Notes: generated by a model from the sequence alone, not told the origin. Positions 8,682 through 17,607 are shown, counted from the first letter of the stretch. The stretch: 64,000 nucleotides of DNA from Aquimarina acroporae (GCF_023195925.1 NZ_JALPRE010000001.1:124001-188000), one strand, 5' to 3'. Numbers and translations: made by a program.

Positions 8682-9734
8682 TTGGGAGTAAAAATAACGA
8701 CCATTACGAAGCAGTTACCTGAGTATGTAAGAGAAACAAAAGAGATTTTACCTTTTGTTTCTAATTGGCTTTCGGGTGAAGAAGATAGATTTAGACGTAA
8801 AATCTTAAAAATCTTTGAAAATGCTGCAGTTGATAAACGCTATGGTATCATGAGTATTGAAGATGTGTTTACAGCAACTTCTTTTGAAGAAAAAAATGAT
8901 ATCTATGTTCGAGAAGTCAAAAAACTAGGAACTGATGTATTACAAAAAGCGCTTAATAAAACAGATTGGGATCCTAAGAGTATCGATTATATCATAACCG
9001 TAAGCTGCACAGGAATAATGATTCCTTCGCTAGATGCGTATATTATTAATGATCTTGGGTTAAGACAAGACATAGTAAGACTTCCGGTTACAGAAATGGG
9101 TTGTGCTGCTGGGGTATCAGGAATTATATATGCCAGAAATTTTCTGGAAGCTAATCCAGGAAAACGAGCGGCTGTAATCGCTGTAGAATCTCCAACCGCA
9201 ACATTTCAATTAGATGATTTAAGTATGACCAATATGGTAAGTGCTGCTATTTTTGGAGATGGCGCTGCTTGTGCGTTATTATCTTCAGAAGATGGGGCTA
9301 GTGGCCCTAGCATTATTGGTGATGAAATGTATCATTTTTATGATGCTACTCAAATGATGGGGTTTAAACTCTCCAATGGAGGTTTACAAATGATTTTGGA
9401 TCCTGAAGTACCTGCAAAAATAGCAAATCATTTTCCAGAAATTATTCATCCTTTTTTGGCAAAACATCATACCAAAATACAAGATGTAGATCACCTTATT
9501 TTTCATCCGGGAGGTAAAAAGATTGTACAAACAGTAGAAGAACTTTTTGGTCATCTGGGGAAGAATATCGAAGATACTAAAGCGGTTTTAAAAGAGTACG
9601 GAAACATGAGTAGTGCTACTGTATTGTATGTTTTAGAACGATTTATGGATCAGAATCCTAATAAAGGCGAAAAAGGACTCATGTTAAGTTTTGGGCCAGG
9701 CTTTTCTGCACAACGAATTTTACTAGAATGGTAA
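8682..9734 (+). CDS. Type III polyketide synthase (chalcone/stilbene synthase family)
   Basis: The 350-residue protein has the complete type III PKS triad: Cys141 in EMGCAAG, His275 in HPGG and Asn308 in YGNMSS. The C-terminal GPGF loop that shapes the active site is also present. Such enzymes extend an acyl starter with malonyl-CoA and cyclise to resorcinols, pyrones or phloroglucinol. The length is normal for the family. The reading frame starts at TTG 8682 (MGVKITT), which matches the usual N-terminus of bacterial members, and no better ATG is present. Neighbouring ACP, ketosynthase, dehydratase and reductase genes suggest that the starter may be a dedicated fatty acyl chain (inference). 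Confidence 0.95.
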   Translation: MGVKITTITKQLPEYVRETKEILPFVSNWLSGEEDRFRRKILKIFENAAVDKRYGIMSIEDVFTATSFEEKNDIYVREVKKLGTDVLQKALNKTDWDPKSIDYIITVSCTGIMIPSLDAYIINDLGLRQDIVRLPVTEMGCAAGVSGIIYARNFLEANPGKRAAVIAVESPTATFQLDDLSMTNMVSAAIFGDGAACALLSSEDGASGPSIIGDEMYHFYDATQMMGFKLSNGGLQMILDPEVPAKIANHFPEIIHPFLAKHHTKIQDVDHLIFHPGGKKIVQTVEELFGHLGKNIEDTKAVLKEYGNMSSATVLYVLERFMDQNPNKGEKGLMLSFGPGFSAQRILLEW

Positions 9735-9746
9735 TTAGAAAACATT

Positions 9747-10538
9747 ATGAGTAAAGATTTTGAAAATAAAAATCTCTGGGCGATACTACTTGGAGGAAGT
9801 ACAGGATTAGGGTTGGCTACTGCCAAAAAACTGGCTGCACACGGGATGAATATTATTATTGTACACCGTAATCGAAAAAGTGAATTACCAGAAATAGAAA
9901 GTGATTTTGAGCAAATAAAAGGGTTAGGAGTAGAATTATTAACCTTTAATCAAGATCTTTTAAAGGCTGAAAAACGAACTCAAATTATTTCAGAAATAGC
10001 ATCTGCCGTTGGTAAAGGAACTATCAAAGCCCTTATTCATAGCATAGCAAAAGGGAACTTAAAACCAATGACCGATGCAGATCATGTATTAAAAAATGAT
10101 GATTTTCATTTAACCATAGATGCTATGGCTGTGAGTTTGTACGATTGGGTGAAGTCTTGTTTCGATGCAGGCCTTTTTGCTGCTGACACCCGTATTATTT
10201 CTTTTACCAGCGAAGGAAATACGAAGGCCTGGAAAAATTATGCAGCAGTTTCTGCAGCCAAAGTTACGTTAGAGGCAATTACTCGCGGTATAGCCTACGA
10301 ATTTGCTAAATATGGTATTAGAGCTAATTGCTTACAGCCAGGAGCGGTTGATACACAGTCTCTTCGGAAAATACCTGGGCACGAAGAGATTATATCACAC
10401 AGTATACAGCGCAACCCTTTTAACCGAATAACTATCCCTGAAGATGTAGCCAATGTAGTCTATTTACTATGTAAAGATGAAGCCTCATGGATTAATGGAT
10501 GTATAATCCCTGTTAATGGAGGAGAGCATTTAAATTAA
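9747..10538 (+). CDS. SDR reductase, enoyl-ACP reductase (FabI/FabL)-like
   Basis: The 263-residue short-chain dehydrogenase has the cofactor loop GGSTGLG at 16-22. Its catalytic pair is Tyr165 and Lys172, spaced Y-x6-K. Classical SDRs such as FabG use Y-x3-K, whereas Y-x6-K marks the FabI/FabL enoyl-ACP reductases. The protein is therefore best read as an enoyl-thioester reductase that saturates the acyl chain built by the cluster. The end motif SWINGCIIPVNGG fits this fold. It begins 12 bases after the PKS stop. A true ketoreductase was not found in the cluster and may be borrowed from primary metabolism. Confidence 0.85.
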   Translation: MSKDFENKNLWAILLGGSTGLGLATAKKLAAHGMNIIIVHRNRKSELPEIESDFEQIKGLGVELLTFNQDLLKAEKRTQIISEIASAVGKGTIKALIHSIAKGNLKPMTDADHVLKNDDFHLTIDAMAVSLYDWVKSCFDAGLFAADTRIISFTSEGNTKAWKNYAAVSAAKVTLEAITRGIAYEFAKYGIRANCLQPGAVDTQSLRKIPGHEEIISHSIQRNPFNRITIPEDVANVVYLLCKDEASWINGCIIPVNGGEHLN

Positions 10539-10656
10539 TTATTTAACGAAACGCTATGATGAATACTTCAATAAATTTAATTATTTGCATAGTGAGAAAA
10601 CCTGATATGAGAAGATTTTTGATAATTGATGTACAAATCAGCTAAAATGTAGGCAA

Positions 10657-11139
10657 ATGAAAAATATACTTATATTTTGTATTCCCCTCATTTTATATAG
10701 TACTTCTTGTAAAGAAGATAATGATGGTACAGATGAAATGATCGATGTAGATACTACCGCTGAAGCTGATATTGTAAGTGTAAGCTTCTCTGGAGATGAG
10801 AATGCATATACCTTTAGTGTAGGAATTAAAAGCCCAGATAAGGGTTGTAACCAATATGCCGACTGGTGGGAAATAGTTGCTGAAGATGGCACATTGATAT
10901 ATCGCCGAATTTTGGCGCATAGCCATGTGAATGAACAACCATTTGTTAGATCTGGAGGTCCAGTTGCTATCAAAAAAGATCAGATTGTATATGTAAGAGC
11001 TCATATGAATACCAGTAAATATGGTTCCAAAGTGTTCAAAGGGAGTGTAGAAAATGGTTTTCAGGAAAGTACTTTAGATAAAGATTTTGCTATTGCCTTA
11101 GAAGAAACAGAACCGCTTCCTTCGGGTTGTGCATTTTAA
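10657..11139 (+). CDS. Hypothetical lipoprotein inside the PKS cluster
   Basis: The 160-residue protein begins with a lipoprotein signal ending STSC (Cys18). An acidic linker follows, then a beta-rich domain with the residues CNQYADWWE and a final PLPSGCAF. I do not recognise the family beyond a Bacteroidota lipoprotein. It lies between the enoyl reductase (118 bases away) and the dehydratase (12 bases away) on the same strand, so co-transcription with the cluster is likely. A role in handling or anchoring the product at the envelope is possible but purely inferred from location. Confidence 0.7.
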   Translation: MKNILIFCIPLILYSTSCKEDNDGTDEMIDVDTTAEADIVSVSFSGDENAYTFSVGIKSPDKGCNQYADWWEIVAEDGTLIYRRILAHSHVNEQPFVRSGGPVAIKKDQIVYVRAHMNTSKYGSKVFKGSVENGFQESTLDKDFAIALEETEPLPSGCAF

Positions 11140-11151
11140 AACAATTTTACC

Positions 11152-11589
11152 TTGATTAGACAAGATATCATACAAGAATTACCTTATAGCAGACCTTTTC
11201 TGTTTGTCGATGAAATATTAGCGATAGATGAAGATCATATTAAGGGTAGTTATAGATTCAAAAAGGACGAGTTTTTCTATGCGGGGCATTTTAAAGATAA
11301 TCCAGTAACTCCGGGAGTTATTTTAACCGAATGCATGGCTCAAATAGGCATGGCTTGTTTTGGGATATACCTATTGGGAGATAATTGGAATAGAGATGAA
11401 ATAGGGGTAGCCATGACGAGCGATGAGATGAATTACTATAAACCAGTATATCCTGGTGAAAAAGTATTCGTAACCTCAGAAAAAATATATTTCAGGTTTG
11501 GAAAACTAAAATGCAATGTGGCTATGTTTGATGAAGATAACAAGAAGATAGCCAAAGGAGTTATTGCAGGTGTATCATTTAAAAAATAA
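11152..11589 (+). CDS. FabZ-like 3-hydroxyacyl-ACP dehydratase (hotdog fold)
   Basis: The 145-residue protein has the FabZ/FabA-type active-site pair: His46 in AGHFKDNPVTPG and Glu60 in LTECMAQ. The N-terminal PYSRPFLFVDEI also matches FabZ. It should remove water from 3-hydroxyacyl-ACP, the step before the enoyl reductase encoded upstream. The frame starts at TTG 11152, and the N-terminus fits the family length, so this rare start is accepted. It sits 12 bases after the lipoprotein gene and 3 bases before the hydrolase gene, in a tight operon. Confidence 0.88.
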   Translation: MIRQDIIQELPYSRPFLFVDEILAIDEDHIKGSYRFKKDEFFYAGHFKDNPVTPGVILTECMAQIGMACFGIYLLGDNWNRDEIGVAMTSDEMNYYKPVYPGEKVFVTSEKIYFRFGKLKCNVAMFDEDNKKIAKGVIAGVSFKK

Positions 11590-11592
11590 ACA

Positions 11593-12489
11593 ATGAGTAT
11601 AGGATATCAATTGGTAAAACTTTTTTTGAAATTAACTGGAGAAAAAAAATCCTGGTCTCAGGATCCCATCGATTATAAAGCAAAAAGAAAAAAAGATATC
11701 CATAATCCTAAAAAGAGATTGTTATCTGGATTACCTTTTCAATCACAACCAATACATGGTGGTACCATTACCAAAATTGCTCCTAAAACCAATACCTCAG
11801 ATGTTTTATTAATCTATTGTCATGGAGGTGCTTTTGTATATGGTCCAACCGAAGAAAACTGGAAGTTTCTAGTGAAACTGGTGAAGCAAACTGGTTCAAA
11901 AGCCTGGATGATGGATTATCCAAAGGCTCCGGAGTATCGAATAGACGCCATTGCAGAGAGTGTTTATCAAGTATATAGCGATGCATTAAAAGAATACGAT
12001 GCCTCCAAAATCATACTTATAGGAGACTCTGCCGGAGGAAGTTTAATCATCACCCTATGTCAAAGACTAGTCAAAGAAAATAAACCATTACCCGGTAGGA
12101 TAATACCAATTACACCCATTGTAGATGCAAGCGTTTCTAATCCAGATATACCCGCTGTAGATAAGATAGATCCAATCTTAAGTTTGAATGGAGTTCTTTC
12201 TGCTAATAAAATGTGTGTAAAAGAACTATCCTTAAAAGATCCTTTAATTTCGCCTTTGTATGGATCATTAGATAAGTTGCCTCCAACATATTTATTCACA
12301 GCTACAGATGATATTTTAACGCCAGATCAGCTTATTTTTATTGAAAAAATGAAGAATCATGGTAATCCTATTCATGTTATTGAAGGGAAGGGGTTACCGC
12401 ACGTTTGGCCAATTTTACCAGTTATGAAGGAAGCAAAAGAAGGAACTAATAAAATAGTTACAATAGTAAATGAAGTGGTAAATGGCTAA
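11593..12489 (+). CDS. Alpha/beta hydrolase, hormone-sensitive-lipase family
   Basis: The 298-residue protein has the HSL-family oxyanion motif HGGAF (77-81) and nucleophile motif GDSAGG with Ser146. The acid is probably in TATDDILTPDQ and the His in LPHVWPIL near the C-terminus. Enzymes of this family hydrolyse acyl esters or thioesters. In this cluster it may release or edit acyl chains, or act on the finished product. No signal peptide is seen, so it is probably cytoplasmic. It overlaps the ketosynthase gene by 8 bases, which shows tight coupling. Confidence 0.86.
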   Translation: MSIGYQLVKLFLKLTGEKKSWSQDPIDYKAKRKKDIHNPKKRLLSGLPFQSQPIHGGTITKIAPKTNTSDVLLIYCHGGAFVYGPTEENWKFLVKLVKQTGSKAWMMDYPKAPEYRIDAIAESVYQVYSDALKEYDASKIILIGDSAGGSLIITLCQRLVKENKPLPGRIIPITPIVDASVSNPDIPAVDKIDPILSLNGVLSANKMCVKELSLKDPLISPLYGSLDKLPPTYLFTATDDILTPDQLIFIEKMKNHGNPIHVIEGKGLPHVWPILPVMKEAKEGTNKIVTIVNEVVNG

Positions 12490-13765
12490 TAAAAGGAGAG
12501 TGGTAGTTACCGGTTTAGGGGTGGTTTCTTCAAATGGAACGAACGTTTCAGATTTTAAACAAGCGATAAAGAGTGGAAATAGCGGTATTCGCTATTCGGA
12601 AGAATTAAATAACCTAAAATTCTCATGTCAAATATCTGGAAAACCATTATATAATAAAGATTATTTAAATAATTACTTTAAGTCTAATCAGCTTCACAAA
12701 CTTAACGCTTCTGGTTTAGAATATGGTGTAATTTCTGGTGTTGATGCGTGGAACGATGCTGGCTTATCTGTTAATGAATCAGATACTCCTAATTGGGATG
12801 CAGGTGTTATTTTTGGCACAGGAATCTTAGGAGTAGATAAATTTCGTGAAGCCATATACAAAGTCGACGAAGGTAACGTAAGACGATTAGGAAGTACAGT
12901 GGTTACTCAAACCATGGCTAGCGGAATCAGTGCCTATCTAGGAGGAATGTTGGGTTGTGGAAATGTGGTTACGACAAATTCGTCTGCCTGCAGTACAGGA
13001 ACCGAAGCTATAATCATGGCATATAACCGCATTTCTAGTGGTAATGCGGAGATTATACTAGCCGGCAGCACCAATGATAGTGGTCCATATGTATGGGGAG
13101 GTTTCGATACCATGAGAATTTTACCATATCAATATAATCAAGATCCTACAAAAGCTTCTCGGCCTATGAGTGCTACCGCTTGTGGTTTTGTACCTGGGAG
13201 CGGAGCAGGAGCAGTAGTGGTAGAAAGCCTTGATAGTGCCCAAAAAAGAGGAGCAAAGATTTATGCAGAGATTCTTGGTGGGCATGTGAACAGTGGAGGA
13301 CAACGCAATGGAGGTAGTATGACTGCACCAAACAATGAAGCTGTGCAACGATGTATTTCTAAAGCAGTAGATCATGCAGGGATTAATGTTTCAGACATCG
13401 ATGCGATTAATGGGCATCTTACAGCTACAACAAAAGATAGTACAGAGATACATAACTGGTGCGAAGCCCTCAATAGAAGAGGAAAAGACTTTCCGTATAT
13501 TAATTCATTAAAAAGTATGGTAGGGCACTGCCTGGCTGCCTCTGGAAGTATTGAAAGCGTTGCTACCATACTGCAATTAGACAATAATTTCATCTTCGGC
13601 AATGTAAATTGTGAAGATTTACATCCCGAAATCGCTGCGTTAATAGATCGGGAAAAAGTACCTACCAAAACCATAGCATATACCCCCAATATTATTGCCA
13701 AAGCTAGTTTTGGGTTTGGAGATGTCAATGCTTGTATTATCTTTAAAAAATATAAACCTAGTTAA
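12482..13765 (+). CDS. Beta-ketoacyl-ACP synthase (FabF-like KAS)
   Basis: The 427-residue protein has the Cys-His-His triad of decarboxylating ketosynthases: Cys170 in SSACSTG, His312 in NGHLTAT and His349 in GHCLAASG. The opening RRVVVTGLGVVSSNG is standard for FabF. The length is normal. It should condense malonyl-ACP with an acyl chain on the small ACP encoded just downstream. A dedicated ketosynthase beside a type III PKS suggests a private fatty acyl supply rather than reliance on the housekeeping FabF. Its start lies within the end of the hydrolase gene. Confidence 0.93.
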   Translation: MANKRRVVVTGLGVVSSNGTNVSDFKQAIKSGNSGIRYSEELNNLKFSCQISGKPLYNKDYLNNYFKSNQLHKLNASGLEYGVISGVDAWNDAGLSVNESDTPNWDAGVIFGTGILGVDKFREAIYKVDEGNVRRLGSTVVTQTMASGISAYLGGMLGCGNVVTTNSSACSTGTEAIIMAYNRISSGNAEIILAGSTNDSGPYVWGGFDTMRILPYQYNQDPTKASRPMSATACGFVPGSGAGAVVVESLDSAQKRGAKIYAEILGGHVNSGGQRNGGSMTAPNNEAVQRCISKAVDHAGINVSDIDAINGHLTATTKDSTEIHNWCEALNRRGKDFPYINSLKSMVGHCLAASGSIESVATILQLDNNFIFGNVNCEDLHPEIAALIDREKVPTKTIAYTPNIIAKASFGFGDVNACIIFKKYKPS

Positions 13766-13772
13766 ATAGTAT

Positions 13773-14027
13773 ATGACAAAAGAAGAATTGCTTTCTAAGT
13801 TAAAAACGATCGTGACACCTTATGTTCAGAATACCGAAGGATTAAATGCGCTAAATGAAAATACCGATTTCATCAAGGATTTGGAGATCAACTCTGCCAA
13901 CCTTGTCGATGTAGTACTCGATGTTGAAGATGAATTTGACATAGAGATTGATAACGAAGCTATGGAAAAAATGATCGATGTAAAATCGTCTATAGCGGTC
14001 ATAGAAAGCAAATTAGCAGCAAAATGA
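13773..14027 (+). CDS. Acyl carrier protein
   Basis: The 84-residue acidic helical protein has the phosphopantetheine attachment Ser41 in LEINSANLVD. The usual DSL triplet is changed to NSA, as happens in specialised ACPs. The flanking pattern (DFIKDLEI and the acidic helix DVEDEFDIEI) is typical. It lies 7 bases after the ketosynthase gene. Its last bases overlap the start of the phosphopantetheinyl transferase gene, the enzyme expected to activate it. It is probably the carrier for the acyl chain assembled in this cluster. Confidence 0.93.
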   Translation: MTKEELLSKLKTIVTPYVQNTEGLNALNENTDFIKDLEINSANLVDVVLDVEDEFDIEIDNEAMEKMIDVKSSIAVIESKLAAK

Positions 14028-14560
14028 TAGGGAATGATATTGTAGACCTGAAACTTGCTCAAAAACAAAGTAATTGGCAGCGAAAGGGATGGTTGCAAAA
14101 AATATTCACGCTAAGGGAGCAGGAACAAATACAACTGGCAAAACAACCAGAATTAGAAGTTTGGAAACTATGGAGTAGGAAAGAAGCGGCTTACAAAGTA
14201 CACCAACGCCGATTTAATCTTCAACCAAAATATAACCCCAAGAGTTTAGAATGTGTCGATCATCTAGTACAAATAGATGACTCAGTATATAATTGCGAAA
14301 CACAACTTACAGATGATTGGGTGTACTCTATAGCTACTTCGTCATCAAAAAATCCAATTTCTAAGGTTTTTGACCATAATCGAGTAAGAGATGAGCTAAA
14401 ACTTTGGTTTTCTGATTTTTTATCCATTCCGGAATCCTCATGTTCAATAGTCAAAAATTTGAATAGAATACCTCTTCTTAGGACGGAAAATGGAAGTGAA
14501 TTCTCTAATTTTTCAATTACCCATCATGGAGATTTCTCCGCTTTTAGTATTGATTTATGA
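14024..14560 (+). CDS. 4'-phosphopantetheinyl transferase (AcpS-like)
   Basis: The 178-residue protein has GNDIVD (magnesium ligand Asp8) and the downstream WSRKEAAYK with Glu54 and Lys58, both hallmarks of the phosphopantetheinyl transferase superfamily. It converts apo-ACP to holo-ACP using CoA. The start codon overlaps the ACP stop by 4 bases, so the pair is translationally coupled and probably functionally matched. It is the last gene of the cluster. A new -7 promoter element follows, before the M16 protease gene. Confidence 0.9.
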   Translation: MIGNDIVDLKLAQKQSNWQRKGWLQKIFTLREQEQIQLAKQPELEVWKLWSRKEAAYKVHQRRFNLQPKYNPKSLECVDHLVQIDDSVYNCETQLTDDWVYSIATSSSKNPISKVFDHNRVRDELKLWFSDFLSIPESSCSIVKNLNRIPLLRTENGSEFSNFSITHHGDFSAFSIDL

Positions 14561-14580
14561 TAATTGAAAAATTGTTTTCA

Positions 14581-14588
14581 TACATTTG
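14581..14588 (+). promoter_or_regulatory. -7 promoter element for M16 protease gene
   Basis: TACATTTG matches the TAnnTTTG consensus exactly. The nearest upstream TTG is at 14564, with a spacing of 14 that is shorter than usual. Transcription would begin near 14591, about 40 bases before the ATG at 14631, so the TTG-like start at 14586 can be discarded. Confidence 0.45.
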
Positions 14589-14630
14589 ATTTTAACCAGC
14601 ATACAATCAATTAAATTAATTTTAATACAC

Positions 14631-17480
14631 ATGTCATTTTTAAAAAATTCTATAGCAGTCGTTGCTATTGGGAGTATGATATTGTCTTCCTGTTCCAAAA
14701 GCGAGCAAAATCAAACAAAACAGAGCTCAGAAAACACACCAGAATTTAAAATCGATTATGAAAAGTTTACTTTAGAGAATGGTCTGGAGGTAATTCTTCA
14801 TGAAGATCATAGTGATCCTATTGTTGCCGTGGCTACTATGATGCACGTGGGGTCAAGTAGAGAAAAACCTGGCAAAACAGGGTTTGCCCACTTTTTCGAA
14901 CATATGTCTTTTAACGATTCTGAAAACACTCCGGTAGGAGCAAATAGAAAACTTATTCCCGAATGGGGAGGTCAACGTAATGGTGGCACCTGGACCGACG
15001 GAACGGTATACTATGAAGTGGTTCCCAAAGATGCATTTGAAAAAATTCTATGGATAGATTCTGACCGCTTTGGGTATATGATTAATACAGTTACTGAAGC
15101 TGCTTTGGAAAGAGAAAAACAGGTAGTGAAAAATGAAAAACGACAACGAGTAGATAATGCTCCGTATGGGTATACCGATGAAATTATACGTAAAAACCTG
15201 TATCCAGAAGGACACCCTTATAGTTGGACGGTAATAGGTTCGCTTCCAGATTTACAATCTGCTACTCTTGATGATGTAAAAGAATTTTATGAAGCGTATT
15301 ATGGAGCTAATAATGGATCACTGGTTATTGCAGGAGATATTGATATTGCTGAAACCAAAGAACTAGTAAAAAAATGGTTTGGAGAAATAAGAAAAGGACC
15401 CGAAGTACCTGCTCTTAACCCAATACCAGTAGTTCTGGAAAGTAGTAAGTCATTGCATTTTGAAGATAACTTTGCAAAACTTCCAGAATTGAGAATGGTT
15501 TTTCCAACCGTAGAGAGTTATCATGAAGATACCTATGCTTTAGATATTTTAGGACAATTACTAAGTGGGAGTAAAAAATCTCCCTTGTATAAAGTGTTGG
15601 TTGAAGAGAAGAAATTGGCACCTAGAGCAAGAAGTTTTCAGCGCTCTATGGAACTTACAGGGGAGTTTCAGTTCATTGTGAGAGCCAACGCCTCTAAAGA
15701 TTTAGATAGTGTAAAATCTGCCATTGATGAGGGATTGGCTCGTTTTGAAAAAGATGGTTTTTCAGATAATGAGCTAAAACGAATAAAAGCTGAATTAGAA
15801 ACTCAATTATATCAAGGATTTAGTACTGTATTGAGCAAAGCTTTTCAATTGGTGCAGGACAATGAATTTAATGGAGACCCAGGATACATTACCCAAGCCG
15901 CCAAATTAACCAATGCGGTTACTCGGGAAGATGTGATGAGAGTCTATAACAAGTATATAAAAGATAAGAATTTTGTGATGACCAGTGTGGTTCCTAAAAC
16001 ACAGCTAGATCTAGCTGTTTCTGGTTCTGAACTGGCTTCGGTCTGGATTGAAGAAGTAAAACAAAATGTGGCTAGTGAAGAAGTGAGCCAGGGAGAAGAG
16101 GCAGTATACGATAAGACACCATCAAAACATGATAGGAGCGAACCCGAATTTGGTGAACTACCATTAATCAAATCTCCTGAAGTTTGGACTAGCGAAGTGG
16201 CAAACGGAATAAAACTGTATGGTATAGAAAATAACGAACTTCCTTTGGTAAGTTTTGATATTACTATTCCTGGAGGACATCTTCTTGATCCGGTTGAAAA
16301 ATCTGGAGTTTCAGACTTTATGACAAGCATGATGATGGAAGGTACAGCAAACAAAACTTCAGCAGAATTAGAAGAAGCAATCGGGTTGTTAGGAGCTACC
16401 ATTAGAATATCCAGCGGATTAGAAGAAATACGCATCACAGGATCTTGCTTGGCGAAGAATTTCGAAAACACCTTGGCCTTGGTAGAAGAAATTATTCTGG
16501 AACCACGATGGGATGAAAAAGAATATACCAGACTAAAACAAGCACTACAAACCAGGCTCAAAGGAAGAGAAGCGAGCCCAAGAGCCATTGCTGCAATGAA
16601 TTTTAATAAACTGATTTATGGAGATGATCATATTTTGGGATTACCAAGCTCTGGTACGTTAGAAACCGTAGAGCAGATATCTCTTGAGGATATTAAAAAT
16701 CATTACGGTAAATTATCACCTAAGAATGCAAAATTTCATATCGCTGGTAATATTACCAAAGATAGAGTAGAAGGAGCCTTATCTTCTTTGGCTACCAAAT
16801 GGAATACCGAAGCAACACCAATGCCTGTTCTAGATGTAGAAGCCAATAAAACTCCTGATCAATTATATTTCATAGACGTTCCAGGAGCAAAGCAATCGGT
16901 TATTTATATTGGTCAGTTGGCACTATCGGCCGCAGATCCAGAATTTAATAACTTAGACTACGCCAACGAAATTTTAGGAGGTGGATCAAGCGGTAGACTA
17001 TTTCAAACCTTAAGAATTGAAAAAGGATACACTTATGGTGCATATTCTGGAATACGTAGTTCTAAAAATATTGCTCCTTTTTCTTTGGTAACCAGTGTAA
17101 GAGCGAATGCCACGTTGCAATCTCTTAAAATTATTGAGGAGATGATTAGCACATATAGTGAGAGTTTCGACGAAGAAGATGCAGAAACGACTAAAACCAA
17201 GCTATTAAAAGGAAGTACTCGTGATTATGAAGGACTTAATGATAAACTCAATATTTTAAGAGCCATGAGTAAGTATGATAAACCGGCTTCTTTTATTGAG
17301 GATGATCAAAAAGAATTGGTGGGAATGAGTGAAGTAGACTTCAAAGCTGTGTTGGATAAATATATCAAGGAAAATGAAATGATATATGTGGTGGTAGGAG
17401 ATAAGGCCACGCAGTTCGAAGAGGTTAAAAAACTTAATAAAGTAATTACCGAACTAGATATTCATGGTAATAAAATCTAA
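14631..17480 (+). CDS. M16 family zinc protease lipoprotein (insulinase-like, two M16 modules)
   Basis: The 949-residue protein begins with a lipoprotein signal (MILSSC, Cys21), so it acts in the periplasm or at the surface. The inverted zinc motif HFFEH (His87, Glu90, His91) lies in the first M16 module. The second half, from about residue 500, repeats the fold without that motif, as in pitrilysin-type proteins with one active and one inactive module. The linker region near 480-510 is acidic and low in complexity. It is a single-gene unit with its own -7 element and a strong terminator. It is probably a peptide-degrading protease. Confidence 0.93.
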   Translation: MSFLKNSIAVVAIGSMILSSCSKSEQNQTKQSSENTPEFKIDYEKFTLENGLEVILHEDHSDPIVAVATMMHVGSSREKPGKTGFAHFFEHMSFNDSENTPVGANRKLIPEWGGQRNGGTWTDGTVYYEVVPKDAFEKILWIDSDRFGYMINTVTEAALEREKQVVKNEKRQRVDNAPYGYTDEIIRKNLYPEGHPYSWTVIGSLPDLQSATLDDVKEFYEAYYGANNGSLVIAGDIDIAETKELVKKWFGEIRKGPEVPALNPIPVVLESSKSLHFEDNFAKLPELRMVFPTVESYHEDTYALDILGQLLSGSKKSPLYKVLVEEKKLAPRARSFQRSMELTGEFQFIVRANASKDLDSVKSAIDEGLARFEKDGFSDNELKRIKAELETQLYQGFSTVLSKAFQLVQDNEFNGDPGYITQAAKLTNAVTREDVMRVYNKYIKDKNFVMTSVVPKTQLDLAVSGSELASVWIEEVKQNVASEEVSQGEEAVYDKTPSKHDRSEPEFGELPLIKSPEVWTSEVANGIKLYGIENNELPLVSFDITIPGGHLLDPVEKSGVSDFMTSMMMEGTANKTSAELEEAIGLLGATIRISSGLEEIRITGSCLAKNFENTLALVEEIILEPRWDEKEYTRLKQALQTRLKGREASPRAIAAMNFNKLIYGDDHILGLPSSGTLETVEQISLEDIKNHYGKLSPKNAKFHIAGNITKDRVEGALSSLATKWNTEATPMPVLDVEANKTPDQLYFIDVPGAKQSVIYIGQLALSAADPEFNNLDYANEILGGGSSGRLFQTLRIEKGYTYGAYSGIRSSKNIAPFSLVTSVRANATLQSLKIIEEMISTYSESFDEEDAETTKTKLLKGSTRDYEGLNDKLNILRAMSKYDKPASFIEDDQKELVGMSEVDFKAVLDKYIKENEMIYVVVGDKATQFEEVKKLNKVITELDIHGNKI

Positions 17481-17500
17481 GTCGTATAAAGCGATTATAA

Positions 17501-17534
17501 AAAAGGGTAGTACGTTTGTACTACCCTTTTTTTT
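17501..17534 (+). terminator. Rho-independent terminator after M16 gene
   Basis: AAAAGGGTAGTAC pairs with GTACTACCCTTTT around a GTTT loop and leads into a run of Ts. It begins 21 bases after the stop codon. The A-rich 5' flank means it could work in both directions. Confidence 0.93.
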
Positions 17535-17556
17535 ATTCTAGGAGGGTTTAATACCC

Positions 17557-17570
17557 CGAGGCTTGCCTCG
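17557..17570. repeat. Left-end hairpin of tnpA element
   Basis: This is a perfect 6-base stem CGAGGC/GCCTCG with a TT loop. The same core (CGAG..GC-TT-GC..CG) recurs in the right-end hairpin, in keeping with transposase recognition of both ends as folded single strands. Confidence 0.6.
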
Positions 17571-17589
17571 CACGAAAAAAAATAGTAAT

Positions 17590-17607
17590 CTTGAGCGTGA
17601 GCTCAAG
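17590..17607 (+). promoter_or_regulatory. Hairpin over the tnpA start region
   Basis: CTTGAGC and GCTCAAG form a perfect 7-base stem around GTGA. The stem covers the TTG start at 17591 and the alternative GTG at 17597. In IS200, translation of tnpA is known to be held down by 5' RNA structure. A similar role here is inferred. Confidence 0.4.

Noticed and set aside
11152..11589. 3-hydroxydecanoyl-ACP isomerase (FabA) function
   Set aside because: The pattern fits FabZ-like dehydratases generally; the sequence alone gives no evidence for isomerase activity.
15944..16588. Minus-strand open frame of 214 codons
   Set aside because: It lies entirely antisense to the M16 protease gene, which has strong catalytic motifs, and its own translation shows no recognisable domain.
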